Shown one piece after another: positions 31,859 to 43,100 of a DNA stretch of 64,000 bases (positions within the stretch are counted from its first letter, which is position 1; each line of letters starts with the position of its first letter). Position numbers and translations under genes: made by a program. The notes beneath the pieces were generated by a model. That model was not told where the DNA came from. It saw only the letters and a program-made list of their open reading frames with translations, and searched no databases. The stretch is taken from contig CM074705.1 of assembly GCA_037367355.1 (NCBI GenBank), forward strand, positions 1,426,001 through 1,490,000. The letters are read 5' to 3'. Source of the stretch: Neoscytalidium dimidiatum. Lineage: Eukaryota > Ascomycota > Dothideomycetes > Botryosphaeriales > Botryosphaeriaceae.

Positions 31859-34800
31859 ATGCCCGCCCCCGTCCCGGCCGCGACCCGCACCTGGATCTCG
31901 GACCAGCTGATCCGCCTGTCGGGCGCGTCGGACGCGACGCTGGTCGACTTCGTGGCCGCGACGGCGGCGGCCGCGCGCAGCCCGGCGCAGCTGCGCGACC
32001 GGCTGGCGGACCTGCTGGACGAGGGCGAGGGAGGCGGGGCGGACCTGGCGAGATTCAGCGAGGACTTGTTCGGGAGGGTTGGCGGTGGCGCCGGCGGTGG
32101 GGCGGCGGGGAAGAGGGCGGAGGATGGCGGCTCTGGCGCTGGTGCTGGTGCTGGGGTGAAGAAGGAGAGGAAGAGGTATGCGTTGGTGGAGATGGAGGAG
32201 GATGTGCCGGCTGCGCCGGCGCCGGCGCCGGCGGTTGCGGAGAGAAAGGAGAGGAGGGAGAAGAGGGATAGGGAGGAGAGGAGAAGGGAGCGGAAGAGGG
32301 ACAGGAGTCGTGAGCGCGGCGGGGAGAAGAGGGAGAGAGATAGGGAAGAGGGGAGGAGGGCGAAGAAGGTGCGGAAGAGGGATGATAAGGATTGGGAGGA
32401 TCGGTGGGGCGACGAGGAGTTTGTGGAGGAGGGCGAGGACGCGTTTGAAGGGTCGAGTCCGAAGAGGGCGAGGCTGGATGATGGAAGCGCATCACCGCGA
32501 CCTGCTGCGGAGCCGGAGGAGGCGATTGATGAGGCGGAGAGGGATAGGAGGGAGAGGGAGGAGTTTGAGAAGAGATTGAGGGAGAAGGATGATAAGAGCA
32601 CGAAAAAGATCGTTGAGGATCGCACGCAGGCGAAAGATGCTGCTAGGCGGAGAGCGCTGGCGGACGATGAGCAGGCCAGAGAGGCGGCGCTGGGAGACCT
32701 ACGACTGAGGTCGCGGCAGGAATACCTCAAGAAGAGAGAGGCGGAACAGCTTGCTTTGCTCCGGAAACAAGTTGCTGAGGAAGAAGAGGAAGAACGGAGG
32801 GCTGCTCCTGGAGAACTCACCCAAGCGGAACTCGAGGAGTTTGCGAGGAACAGGGAGACCCTACGTCTAGCCGAGGAGCGTCTCCGAGTAGATGAACACA
32901 CTGACGGTTATGCGCTTCCCGAAGATTATATCACGGAAAAGGGCAAGATTGACCGGAAGAAAAAAGAAGAGGCCCTTTACAAGCGGTACGTCGACCGTGA
33001 CGAATACGGAAGGGAGAAATATGTCACGGAACAGGAGGAGTGGGAGAGGGAACAGGCTGCCAAGGCCAAAGCCCAGATCTTGCGCCCTGAACGCGTCAAC
33101 GAAGGTGACTATGAGTACGTCTTTGACGATTCGCAGAAGATCAATTTCGTCATGGACCAGGCTCTACCGGGCCAGAAGTTGAACAAGGAGCAACAACGTT
33201 TGGCGCAGCAGATCAGCGCCGCTGAAGCGAAGGCTAAATCTATTGAAGAGACCCGAAAGAGTCTTCCCATTTATGCTTGGAAGGATCAGTTGATGGAGGC
33301 AATAAACAACTATCAGACAATTGTCGTGGTGGCAGAAACTGGTTCCGGAAAGACAACTCAGATCCCGCAGTTCCTGCACGAGGCTGGTTATACGTCCAAG
33401 GAGGAGAACGGAAAGGCAAAGAAGATGGTGGCCTGCACGCAGCCGCGACGAGTGGCAGCCATGTCCGTCGCTGCTCGCGTGAGCGAAGAAATGGGGGTTA
33501 AGCTAGGGAAGGAGGTCGGATACTCGATCCGTTTCGAGGACAACACGGACCCGAAGAACACAATCGTCAAGTTCATGACTGATGGTATGCTTCTGCGGGA
33601 GTTCCTGACTGACCCTAGCCTGGAGAGCTACAGCGCCATAATCCTCGACGAGGCTCACGAACGTACCTTGGCCACGGATATCCTGTTTGGTCTGCTCAAA
33701 GATATCGCGAGGTTCAGACCGGAACTGAAGCTTATCATTTCCTCAGCGACGGTGGACGCGCAGAAGTTCAGCGAGTACTTTGACGACGCTCCCATCTTCA
33801 ACGTACCCGGCCGTCGCTTCCCTGTCAGTGTCTACTATACCCCGCAGCCTGAAGCCAATTATCTGGCAGCAGCCGTCACCACCGTTTTCCAGATTCACCT
33901 GAGTCAGCCGCGTGGCGACGTCCTTGTCTTCTTGACTGGTCAGGATGAAATTGAGACCATGGCGGAGGATCTGGCGGAAACGTCACGAAAGCTAGGGTCT
34001 GCAGCCCCCGAGCTTATCATCTGTCCTATCTACGCCAACCTGCCGCAGGAAGAACAGGCCAAGATTTTCGAACCCACTCCTCCTGGAAAGGTCAGAAAAG
34101 TTGTGTTGGCAACGAACATTGCCGAGACATCATTGACCATCGACGGCATCGTGTATGTGATAGACCCTGGGTACGTCAAGGAGAACGTGTACAATCCTCG
34201 CACGGGCATGGAATCTCTCGTAGTCACGCCGTGCAGTCGAGCTTCTGCGAACCAGAGAGCTGGCCGTGCCGGCAGAGTAGGACCCGGACACTGCTTTCGT
34301 CTCTACACCAAGTGGGCCTACTACAACGAGCTCGAGGCGAACACTACCCCGGAGATTCAGAGGACGAACTTGTCCAGCACTGTGCTGCTTTTGAAGAGTT
34401 TGGGGATTAACGACTTGGTCGGCTTTGATTTCATGGACGCGCCTCCCGCAGACACGCTGATTCGATCATTGGAGCTTCTCTACGCGCTCGGAGCTCTGAA
34501 CGACAGGGGAGAACTGACCAAGCGAGGCAGGCAGATGGCAGAGTTCCCTGTTGATCCAATGGTGTCGGCAGCCATCCTGAAAGCAGACCAGCTCAAGTGT
34601 GTGGAAGAGGTTCTGAGCATCGTGTCAATGCTCGGGGAGTCGGCAGCTCTCTTCTTCCGTCCCAAGCAGCAGAAAATCCACGCCGACTCGGCTCGTCAAC
34701 GGTTCACGATCAAGGAAGGCGGCGATCACCTCACGCTGCTGAACATCTGGAACCAGTGGGTGGACTCGGACTTCAGCTACGTGTGGGCCAAGGAGAACTT

Positions 34801-35230
34801 CTTGCAGCAGAAGTCGCTGTCGCGGGCGCGTGACGTGCGCGATCAGCTTGCGCGTCTTTGCGACCGGGTGGAGGTGACGATCACGTCTTGCGGGGCGAAC
34901 GACCATCAGCCGATCATGAAGTCGCTCGTGGCAGGCTTCTTCCCCAACGCGGCGCGCTTGCAGCGCGGCGGTGACAGCTACCGCACCGTCAAGAACGGCA
35001 TGACGACTTACATTCACCCGTCGTCGGTGCTGACCAAGACGGGCGATCCGCCACACAAATTCGTGATGTACTATGAGCTCGTCCTGACGAGCAAAGAGTA
35101 CATGCGGAACGTCATGCCCATCCCGTCGCCGGCGTGGCTGAACGAGGTCGCGCCGCACTACCACAAGATGAAGGATCTGGAAGGCTTGGGCACGGACAAC
35201 AAGAAGATGCCGAAGGGCCAGAAACTCTAG
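31859..35230 (+). CDS. Pre-mRNA splicing DEAH-box RNA helicase (Prp2/DHX16 type)
   Basis: An intronless 1123-residue ORF. The N-terminal ~330 residues are low-complexity and highly charged with RE/RD/KR repeats. The bridge EDYITEKGKIDRKKKEEALY and KINFVMDQALPG matches the segment before the core in DHX16/Prp2 proteins. The helicase core follows: motif I AETGSGKTTQIPQF (about 492-505), motif II DEAHERT (about 596), motif III SAT (about 629), motif V ATNIAETSLTIDGI and motif VI QRAGRAGR (about 798). Winged-helix, ratchet and OB-fold regions complete the C-terminus (LYALGALND, GFFPNAARLQRGG, YYELVLTSKEYMRNV). Prp2 uses ATP to remodel the activated spliceosome before the first splicing step. Prp22 and Prp16 orthologues are similar in the core, but the N-terminal bridge favours Prp2. 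The ATG at 31859 gives the longest coherent reading. Confidence 0.9.
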   Translation: MPAPVPAATRTWISDQLIRLSGASDATLVDFVAATAAAARSPAQLRDRLADLLDEGEGGGADLARFSEDLFGRVGGGAGGGAAGKRAEDGGSGAGAGAGVKKERKRYALVEMEEDVPAAPAPAPAVAERKERREKRDREERRRERKRDRSRERGGEKRERDREEGRRAKKVRKRDDKDWEDRWGDEEFVEEGEDAFEGSSPKRARLDDGSASPRPAAEPEEAIDEAERDRREREEFEKRLREKDDKSTKKIVEDRTQAKDAARRRALADDEQAREAALGDLRLRSRQEYLKKREAEQLALLRKQVAEEEEEERRAAPGELTQAELEEFARNRETLRLAEERLRVDEHTDGYALPEDYITEKGKIDRKKKEEALYKRYVDRDEYGREKYVTEQEEWEREQAAKAKAQILRPERVNEGDYEYVFDDSQKINFVMDQALPGQKLNKEQQRLAQQISAAEAKAKSIEETRKSLPIYAWKDQLMEAINNYQTIVVVAETGSGKTTQIPQFLHEAGYTSKEENGKAKKMVACTQPRRVAAMSVAARVSEEMGVKLGKEVGYSIRFEDNTDPKNTIVKFMTDGMLLREFLTDPSLESYSAIILDEAHERTLATDILFGLLKDIARFRPELKLIISSATVDAQKFSEYFDDAPIFNVPGRRFPVSVYYTPQPEANYLAAAVTTVFQIHLSQPRGDVLVFLTGQDEIETMAEDLAETSRKLGSAAPELIICPIYANLPQEEQAKIFEPTPPGKVRKVVLATNIAETSLTIDGIVYVIDPGYVKENVYNPRTGMESLVVTPCSRASANQRAGRAGRVGPGHCFRLYTKWAYYNELEANTTPEIQRTNLSSTVLLLKSLGINDLVGFDFMDAPPADTLIRSLELLYALGALNDRGELTKRGRQMAEFPVDPMVSAAILKADQLKCVEEVLSIVSMLGESAALFFRPKQQKIHADSARQRFTIKEGGDHLTLLNIWNQWVDSDFSYVWAKENFLQQKSLSRARDVRDQLARLCDRVEVTITSCGANDHQPIMKSLVAGFFPNAARLQRGGDSYRTVKNGMTTYIHPSSVLTKTGDPPHKFVMYYELVLTSKEYMRNVMPIPSPAWLNEVAPHYHKMKDLEGLGTDNKKMPKGQKL

Positions 35231-36109
35231 AGACTGAGACTTGGGCAACGGCGGGAATACGGGCGCAGGCTCGGGAAGGTCGGACGGGATTGAGTTGTTG
35301 GGACGTGAACTGTACATTACATTAGTTGATGCGCGTATTTGGGTGGTGCGGATGGTACCGGAAAGCGAGAAAGGGAATGAATGCAACAAAAAGCAGGCGA
35401 CGGGAGCGTGAGATAGTGGTCGGCTCATGGGGATTGTGTCGCGGCGGCTAGGCAGCATGTGGTCGGTAGTAGCACGAAAAGAATAGGCTCTAAGCAATCT
35501 GGGCGAGTGGCGTGGGTGGATATGACGTTGCGGGCGCTTGCTGGGTGTGCGACGTGCATTTCCTGCCAATCGCGCCTGCCTCGCCCGCCGCTCTTCAGAC
35601 TTCACCTCCCAGCTCCTCCGAATCCTCAGCGCCTACGCTTCTCTCAAACACATCCTCCCCGCCAGTTTCAGACCCGCCCACCCGCCGTGCTACCCAGAAC
35701 TCCCGCGTCGCAATTTGCGCAGCCGCCCGCGAACTCCACGGTCAGTCCGCGCTCCACATGCCGCATGCACATCACCTACCCTTGGCGCCTACCGGGCTCC
35801 CTGGCTAAACATAGCCGCTGCAGCAAACAGACACCACGACCATTCAAATACCCGCCACGTTCGGCCCTCCCATTCGAACATGTAAGCTGGTCTTCTCCTC
35901 CCATTTTCCCTCTCTTGCATACCACAAAAGCGTCGTCGTGCAGTTCCGAGAGCCTCTCCATTTGCTGCGTCTTTCCTGCATTTTGCGTGCTGTTCCTGCA
36001 TCTGCGTCTGCGTCCATTTACGTCATCCTCAACTATTTCTCCAAAAAAAAAAAAAAGTCTATCACCAACCAAAACCCCCCTTGTCTTCAATCCCAAACGA
36101 GAAGCAATA

Positions 36110-37447
36110 ATGGCTATTTTTGCGTACCCGCCTCCCCCACCTCCCCCTTACAATTCGTCCCCACCATCCACCATCCGCGCCCCCTCTCGCTCGCGCTCGC
36201 TAAACCCGCTCCCCGTACGCCACAGGAACCGCTCCCTCTCGATCCGCTCCTCCAAGAAGGATGGCGGCAGCGGCGACTCGTACACGAGTGGCGGAGCCGG
36301 CGCCAAGGGTGCGCCCAAGCACCGCTTCACCATGGCGTCGCTGCGGGGAATGCAGCAGCCCGAGCTATCGAAGCGGCTGTACAAGCTGATCAAGTCGGAG
36401 AACCACGCCATCGGCGCGCACGAGACCGCCGGCCGCGAGCGCGCCAGCATCGCAGCTCAACTGAGCGACTGGGGCGAGGCAACGGGCGACGAGGCTGTCA
36501 GCGACGTCAGCGACAAGCTGGGCGTGTTGATGGCCGAGATAGCCGAGCAGGAGGACCAGTTCGCCTCTGGCCTGGAGGATTATCGCGGCGTGCTGAAGCA
36601 GATTCGGAATACGGAGAGCTCGGTGCAGCCGAGTAGGGATCATAAGGCTAAGGTATGCCTTTTCGATTTTTTTTTTTCTTTTCCTTATTGGGGGGTTTTT
36701 TTCCCCTCATATGCTCTCCATCCACCTTCGGCAAGTGAGTGATGAACAAATCTGATTGGTGAATCATTACAGGTTGCCGACGAGATCGCGAGGCTCAAGT
36801 ACAAGGAACCGACCAGCACCAAGATCGTGCAGCTGGAGCAGGAGCTCGTCCGCGCAGAAGCCCAGTCCCTCGTCGCGGAGGCGCAGCTCACGAATATCGT
36901 ATGTTTTACCCGTTGCCTTTATAAAATCTACCTCTACAGATCTTTCTAACAGGATTGCCAGACCCGCCAAAAGTTCAAGGAAGCTTACGACATCCACCTC
37001 GCCGCCGTCATCGAGCGCGCTGAGAAGCAGGCCTTGCTTGCCAAGCACGCTCGCCGCGTGCTCAACCTGCTCGACGACTCGCCCATCGTGCCCGGCGAAG
37101 CGCATCCGGCCTACGCCGGCGAGGCCGCCGGCCGCGAGATCCTGAACGACGCCGAGGACGAGCTGCGCGCCTGGCAGCCGCGCTTTGAGCCCATCACGTC
37201 CAATGCCGCGAACCTGGGCGCCGGCGCCATGCCGAACGTCGTCGTGCCTGCCAGCAGCACCATTGCCGGCTCAGAGTACGGCGGCGAGGTGCAGCAGAGC
37301 CCCCAGATCGAGGGAGACGTGCATCCCGCGTACAGGGGCAAGGTGAGGAGCGCGAGCGGCAGTTCGGCCGGTGGCGAGAGGGAGAGGCATCAGCAGGGAC
37401 CGCCGTATCCGGTCAGTGAGGCCGGGTCGAGCGTTGTGACGGCGTAG
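36110..37447 (+). CDS. Pil1/Lsp1-family eisosome BAR-domain protein
   Basis: Three exons: 36110-36652, 36773-36898 and 36953-37447, with GT-AG introns of 120 and 54 bp, giving 387 residues. The N-terminus has a run of seven prolines (residues 7-13) and an Arg/Ser-rich stretch (RSRSLNPLPVRHRNRSLSIR). The Pil1 fold follows: LSKRLYKLIKSENHAIGAHE, RERASIAAQLSDWGE, EDQFASGLEDYRGVLKQIRN, EPTSTKIVQLEQELVRAEAQ and RQKFKEAYDIHLAAVIERAE, the amphipathic helices of its BAR domain. The C-terminal ~100 residues are low-complexity. Pil1 proteins coat furrow-like plasma-membrane invaginations (eisosomes). The Pro/Arg-Ser N-terminus differs from core Pil1/Lsp1, so a PilB-like paralogue is likely. Open frame upstream of 36110 is 5' leader reading through. 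Confidence 0.88.
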
Positions 37448-38835
37448 ACTGAGAAGACTTTTACTTCTCTCACGCATTCGAGTGTACGATAGTGGTGGGG
37501 GTGTGAGTGATGGGTAAGAAGTAAAGCGAGCGGTCTTCCTCTCTGTTTTTCGTTGTCGCGCTTTTAAAATGGACTTTGGTTGGCTGGCACTGGTCATGAG
37601 CTTTTTTTTTTTTTTTTATCTTTTTTTTAAACTCAGATTCGACATCCTCGTTGGAGACGGCCACGATATCTTAATGATGCTGGTTTATGATACCTGCGGT
37701 TTTTTTTTTTTGGTTTGGCTAGTCGTAATGGGAAGAAAAGTTTTTCATCTCCACTGAGCAGCTGGTAACGTGGACTCAGTTCTGTGATTGATTTAAGTTA
37801 ATGGCGAGGATAGCGTCTTATGAATAACAAAATCAATATTTACGAAAGCGAAGCAGCTTTGTCAATTACTAGTGCTAACCAGTGAAGCGGGTGGCATTGA
37901 TGTGAACCAGCGGGGTTGGTTTTGTTCTAGCTTTTATTGTTGTCAGCAATGTATTCGTCCAGATGCGGAATGTGGAAGGAAATGAATGTGAAGAACGCTT
38001 CTTATGACGGCTATGGCTCGGTCACTACATCAGTCGATCTATATGACTAGGAGTGGGTCGTTGATATCACAAGAGAGACATGGTCATGGCGCGCGATACA
38101 CAACATGATCCTGTGTACTATCAAGCCGTTGAGTTAAGTTTTTAAGCATTGATTTATCCTTAACCATCGCCTAGTCATTGTATCATGTCTCCGATAAAGA
38201 TCTTCTTATATCCAGATCAACGCTTCAACTAGCCTCGAATGTTTACACGTTAGTATTTTCCTATAAGGCGACCGCAGCGACGCCGGACACCTTGGACAGA
38301 AGGAACGTTCGTGAGCTCGTTGAATAGGTACGTATAGTATGGGACTAAAACGGATAGACGTGAAACAGTTGGTTAAAGCCGCCATTCGCGCCGAGTGGAA
38401 ATTTACGGGTGGACAGGGCCGAAATTGAGCATCGATAAGCGCTTGAAAATCGATCTTTGGTTGCACACTAGAGCATTTAAGCTCTCATAGCGTGTAGGGC
38501 AGCGAAAGAACAATATCACATCCGCGCATTCTTCCTTATCTTCCATCGCATGCAGTTCGCTTGGCTGTGGCCTGCAAGCCCGCCCCTATGTTTAAATGTC
38601 TCTCGGATTCTCTATCGCACCGATAGACTCTGTTGTGTCCGGAGAAACCAGAGAAGGAAATAGAGTGCTCGCGAGTTCCCTCGTCTTCAACAACCATCAC
38701 GACCAACCACCCAACACCACGCGCCGCTATCACAGTTCCCATCCAGTCGCCCGCTAGTCAATTCAGTCCCTGAATTGGTCCCAATAATTCCAGGCTAGCC
38801 AAAAAGCTATTTCCAATTGCCAAAAGGAAAAGATT
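37448..38835. other. Intergenic
   Basis: The Pil1 3' region with T-rich runs at about 37600-37630 and 37690-37710. No gene is supportable. Confidence 0.5.
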
Positions 38836-38939
38836 TGGTCACTACGAGGGTCGAACTCGCGACCTTGGCGTCAACACTCAACCATCTGAGATGGTTGCCA
38901 ATATTAGCACCACGCTCTAACCAACTGAGCTAAGCGACC
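38836..38939 (-). tRNA. tRNA-Ile(AAT) with a ~30-nt intron
   Basis: Minus strand: acceptor stem GGTCGCT pairs with AGTGACC (one G-T), D arm AGCTCAGTTGGTTAGAGC, anticodon stem TGGTG with CGCCA, loop C-T-A-A-T-A (anticodon AAT), variable AGGTC, T arm GCGAG-TTCGACC-CTCGT, discriminator A. A ~30-nt intron sits one base 3' of the anticodon, the standard position, and itself contains a perfect AACCATC/GATGGTT hairpin. Confidence 0.93.
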
Positions 38940-40159
38940 TTGATCTACTACAGGATTTCTTCGCAATAGAATATACGCAAAACCTTCCTGAAAAAAAAAG
39001 GAACTCTCCACGCCTGGACTCGTTTGAGCAGGTCCAAAGCCCAGGGAAATCATGAGGGAATGCGAAAAAAGGCTGGAGATGGACTTGCATCAGTTGAGAA
39101 AGCCGTGTTGTTGGGTTGCATCACCGTTGAATGTACCCAGGAACCCACCTTCCAACACGACGCGAGTAATAAGGAACTGAGCATTAGGATGTCAAAGCGC
39201 GGAGAACTCCATTGGACAAACGCGGTCATATGGAGTGGAAGTAGGCGACCGGATGCAAAAACCTTAAGCCTCCCTGTACAAACACGTCTGGACGACTGCT
39301 TCAGCTCCATCCGCCTGTCATTGTTGTGTCGTGCCCCGAAGCCGCTCGTCTCACATGCATGTGTGCATTATGCCTATTGGTCCTTTTCCTTCTTTTTTTT
39401 CCCCCTAAAGAAAATGAGAGAGATCCGGGGTTGTCAAAGTTCGAAATAATAATATGGAAAGGCTGCTTCAAAGCCATAGCAAAAAGGCAAATCAGGACAA
39501 AAAAAAGTCATGTATATATCCTGACCGTTCCCGAAGCTTGTGAACTGAAGAGCTTCTTTCATATGTCATGACAATCCGGTTGCGAGTATGCAAATTATAG
39601 AAGCCCTCTTTTTCATCCGTAGGACTCAATTGAACACTAGCTTTGTGAAATGAAGCTCGGAGAAAGAAAAGGAAGAAAGGGAGCGAGAGAGAATATAAAC
39701 CGTGCCACAGATATTTACTCAGCAGGCACAATCCCGCAATGCGACTCGTAAGCGCTGTTGATAACCCTATATTAAGAAATAATCCCAATTAAAAAGCATG
39801 TCGCTATGCAAGGGAAATATCCATCTGCAATTCCATTTATTTCATCGATTTCATTGTCTACATAAAACGCTAATGCTACCGAGCCCAAAGTAATAAGGTA
39901 AAAAAGGGGAATGGAGAAAGAAAAAGTCCCCGACTGTCATAGAGCCCATCATCCCAGTCTGATCATTAAACCTAAAGAAAAGGAAACCGCTTCTCGCAAT
40001 AAACAAAAGAAAAAGGCATCGACATCATTATCCAGAGTAGCCGTGGCCAGTGTCTTCGATCCGCATAGAAAACAAACCACACCAAAAACATCAATCAATC
40101 CCAACCATCAACCCCCAAACCACCCATTTTCCCATCATTTCAGACAAAGAAACCTCTAA
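38940..40159. other. Intergenic, nothing recognised
   Basis: A-rich 3' flanking DNA of the coiled-coil gene and upstream sequence of the tRNA. Only short unconvincing frames. Confidence 0.5.
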
Positions 40160-43100
40160 TCACTGCACAGCCGAGCTGACCTGACTCGCCTCCTCCTCTG
40201 CCTTCCTTCTGAAGTAGTCCGCGCCCTCCATGCCCTCGACCTGCACAGTCGGCAAATCCGACCCCAGGCCGCTATCGCCAGGGGTATTCGGACCGAAGAT
40301 CTCCTTCGTCGCAGGCGGCGGTTCCAAAGGCGTGAGAGCCGCCTCGTCTTCCTCCTGAATCTCTGAAGCCGACAAGGGAGCCGAGTCAATCTCGGTAGTC
40401 GGGGGCTCGACGTCCTTGGTTCCGGCGTCGGAGACGGAGGCAGCGTCCGCATAGTCATGGTGGGTGTTGTCGATGTTGGTCGGAGCCTCGCTCGCGGTAC
40501 CAGTCACGATGCTGGAGCCGGAGACGGACTCGGCATCATGCGGAATCTCGGTGGCCTCACCCTCGTCGTCCTCAGCCGCGTCGCTGTACTGGCTCTCGCC
40601 ATCCGAGATGTTGTCGGCGTCCTCATGGATCGTGGTCGTCGTGCCGTGACCCAGAGTACCCGCGCTAGTGCGCCGGTGGCCGCCCGCCTCGCTGATGGTG
40701 CCCGTCAAGTACGAGCCGGTGCCATACGTATACTCAGAGCCGGCTTCAGAGCCGCGGTCGTCGTACGTGGAAGCAAAGTCGGTGCCGGTCCCGCTCACTA
40801 GGCTGTGGCGACGCTCGGTGCCAGCTTCGCTGACCTCATCAAGCTCAGCTTCAGATTCCTCACTCAGGACCTCGTTCTCCTTGTTGGCATCTGAGACCGC
40901 ACGCTTGGAACCCCAGGAAGGTTTACGGTAACCGTAGTTGGTCTTGACAGAGTGGCTGCGCTTGAGACCGGTGTTTGGGGCGCCGGTGAAACCCTGGGCA
41001 CCGTTTGGAGTATTGCCGCTGATTTGGCTCAGAGAGAGTATGCGGCGGGCGTTCGGGTTGGCCTGCGCGGCACCGTTGCGCTTTGCCCCTGGACGAGCGT
41101 TCAAAGCCATATTCATGCCCTTAGCCGCGGCACTTGGAGGTGGCATAGCAGCAGAGTCCATGTTATCAGGGACACGGCTGACCTTGGACGGCCTGATGCC
41201 TTTCTGAAGGAGCAAGGCACGAGAGTGGTCCATGATTCCGTTGAGAATGCGACGCTCAAGGGCGTCGGCCTTAGTCTCCATGTGATGGAGCTCCTCGCGG
41301 CGGATGTTCAGCGCCATCTCTAAGGCAGATACATCAGCGTTCAGCTTCATCTTCTGTGACATTAGCATCTCCTTCTCGTGGCGTAGCGTCTCGACTTGCT
41401 GGCGAAGAGTGTCCTTCTCGTCGTTGAGGTTGCCAATGTCAGCTTCAATGTGCTCCTTTTGCACAAGACGTCGCTCAAGCAGGAGAGCAACTTCCTCTGC
41501 CTCCTTCTGCTTGTTCTCATGACCCTCAGTGATAAGTCTGGTCTGTGAATGAACAAACTCCGACACCTCAGCAGCGGTAGCCATGACCTGCTTATGAATT
41601 TCGTCCAGACGCTCCAGCTGAGCAGCAGACTTCTCAGCATCCGTAGCATAGCCAATCAGCTTGTCGAGCTTTTCCTTGACCTCAGTATCGTCATACTTCT
41701 CAGAGGGCTCGGGTGGAGGCGGCAGAAGAGCAGGCAGTCCTGCAAAGAAACTCTCCTTGAGTTCTTCCGAGCGGTTCCTTGCTTCCTCGGCTGCAGCTGT
41801 GGCGGCAGCCTCGGCAGCGGCCCTCGTCTCCTCCTGAGCGGCCTTCGAGGCTTCTTCAGCGGCCTTTGACTGTTCGTAGTGTGTGGTGACGAGAGCGAGA
41901 ACCTCCTGGAGTGTCATCATGAACTTGGGGTGATTCTCAGTAAGGTCATCCTGCATAGCGGTGATTGCCGTCATTGCCTTGGCGACCTCATCCCGAGTCA
42001 ACTGATGCTCCGACTTGTTCTCCTCGTGCTTCTCATCCAACTTAGCCATGGTGTCGTCCATCTTGTTAAAGACGGTTGTCGAATCATCAGTGAGCTTCTC
42101 CGTTGTCTCGGTGAAAGTCGCGTTCATGCCGGTGATGGTGGTCCCAAGAGTATCAATCGTAACCTTGAGCTCTTCAGACATAGCCTTGGTGCTGGCCATA
42201 AGCTCCTCCTGGGCCGTAGTTTTTTCGTCAAGCTTCTGCGCCGAGGCTTCCGCGAGCACGAGCATGTCGTCATACTTGGTCGTCATCTCGGCAAACTTCT
42301 CCTCGAGCTTTTCGATGACCCCGTTGATGACAGCCTCCTTGACTTCGTCGTGCTTCTCTAGAGCTGCCGTAGCCTTTTCCTCAGCATCGGTCTTCATGCC
42401 CTCGATTGAACCGTGTGTGCGCTCAAACTCGCGGTTGACAGTCTCGATCAGCTCCTTGACGTCGGCAGTAATGTTGAAGTTGGTCTTAATGGTCTCCTCG
42501 AGGTTCTGGATAGTCTCTTTGGCAGAATCAACACCTTCGCCACCCTCCTGAAGCTTCGTTTTGATTTCCTCCTTGACAGCATCCAGGTACTCCTTGACTT
42601 CGCCAACCTTCGTGATGATCGTATCAGCTTCGTTCTTACGGTCGTCGAACGCTTTCGCCGTGACACCGATGTCGTTCTCGTAGCTTTCTTTCATCTTGTC
42701 GTGGCTGTCGCGGAAGTCGTGAATTAGCCCAACCACCTGCTCAATGTCGGCCTTAGATGGAACGGCTTCGGGGTCTGGAAGTATTGCTAGCTTCTCCTTG
42801 ATCTCGGTGATCAAGACGCCAAGCGCATCGGTATCCTCCTTGGTCACCTTCTTGGCCTCCTCTTCCTCCGAAGGTTTAGCGTTCTTGAGCTCATCTAATG
42901 CGGTCTTGAGATCCTGCACAAGCACTTCTACGACAGCGACGTCACCCTTGGAAGCAACATCCTCGCCATCAATCTTAGCGGAAAGCTTGTCGATAGCCTC
43001 GCTAGTGACGAGCACAGCGGCCTCGACGATATCCAGGTGTTCCTTCTTTACTGCAGTTTCAGGATCAGGAAGGACGATCTCATCTAGTTTAGCCTTGGTG

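Noticed and set aside
31441..32901. 486-codon minus-strand frame opposite the helicase N-terminus
   Set aside because: A Ser/Leu-rich mirror of the charged low-complexity helicase coding sequence; an antisense shadow.
35459..36109. Open frame joined upstream of the Pil1 start
   Set aside because: Pro/Ser-rich leader without homology; the Pil1-like protein starts sensibly at 36110 after a typical CT/A-rich leader.
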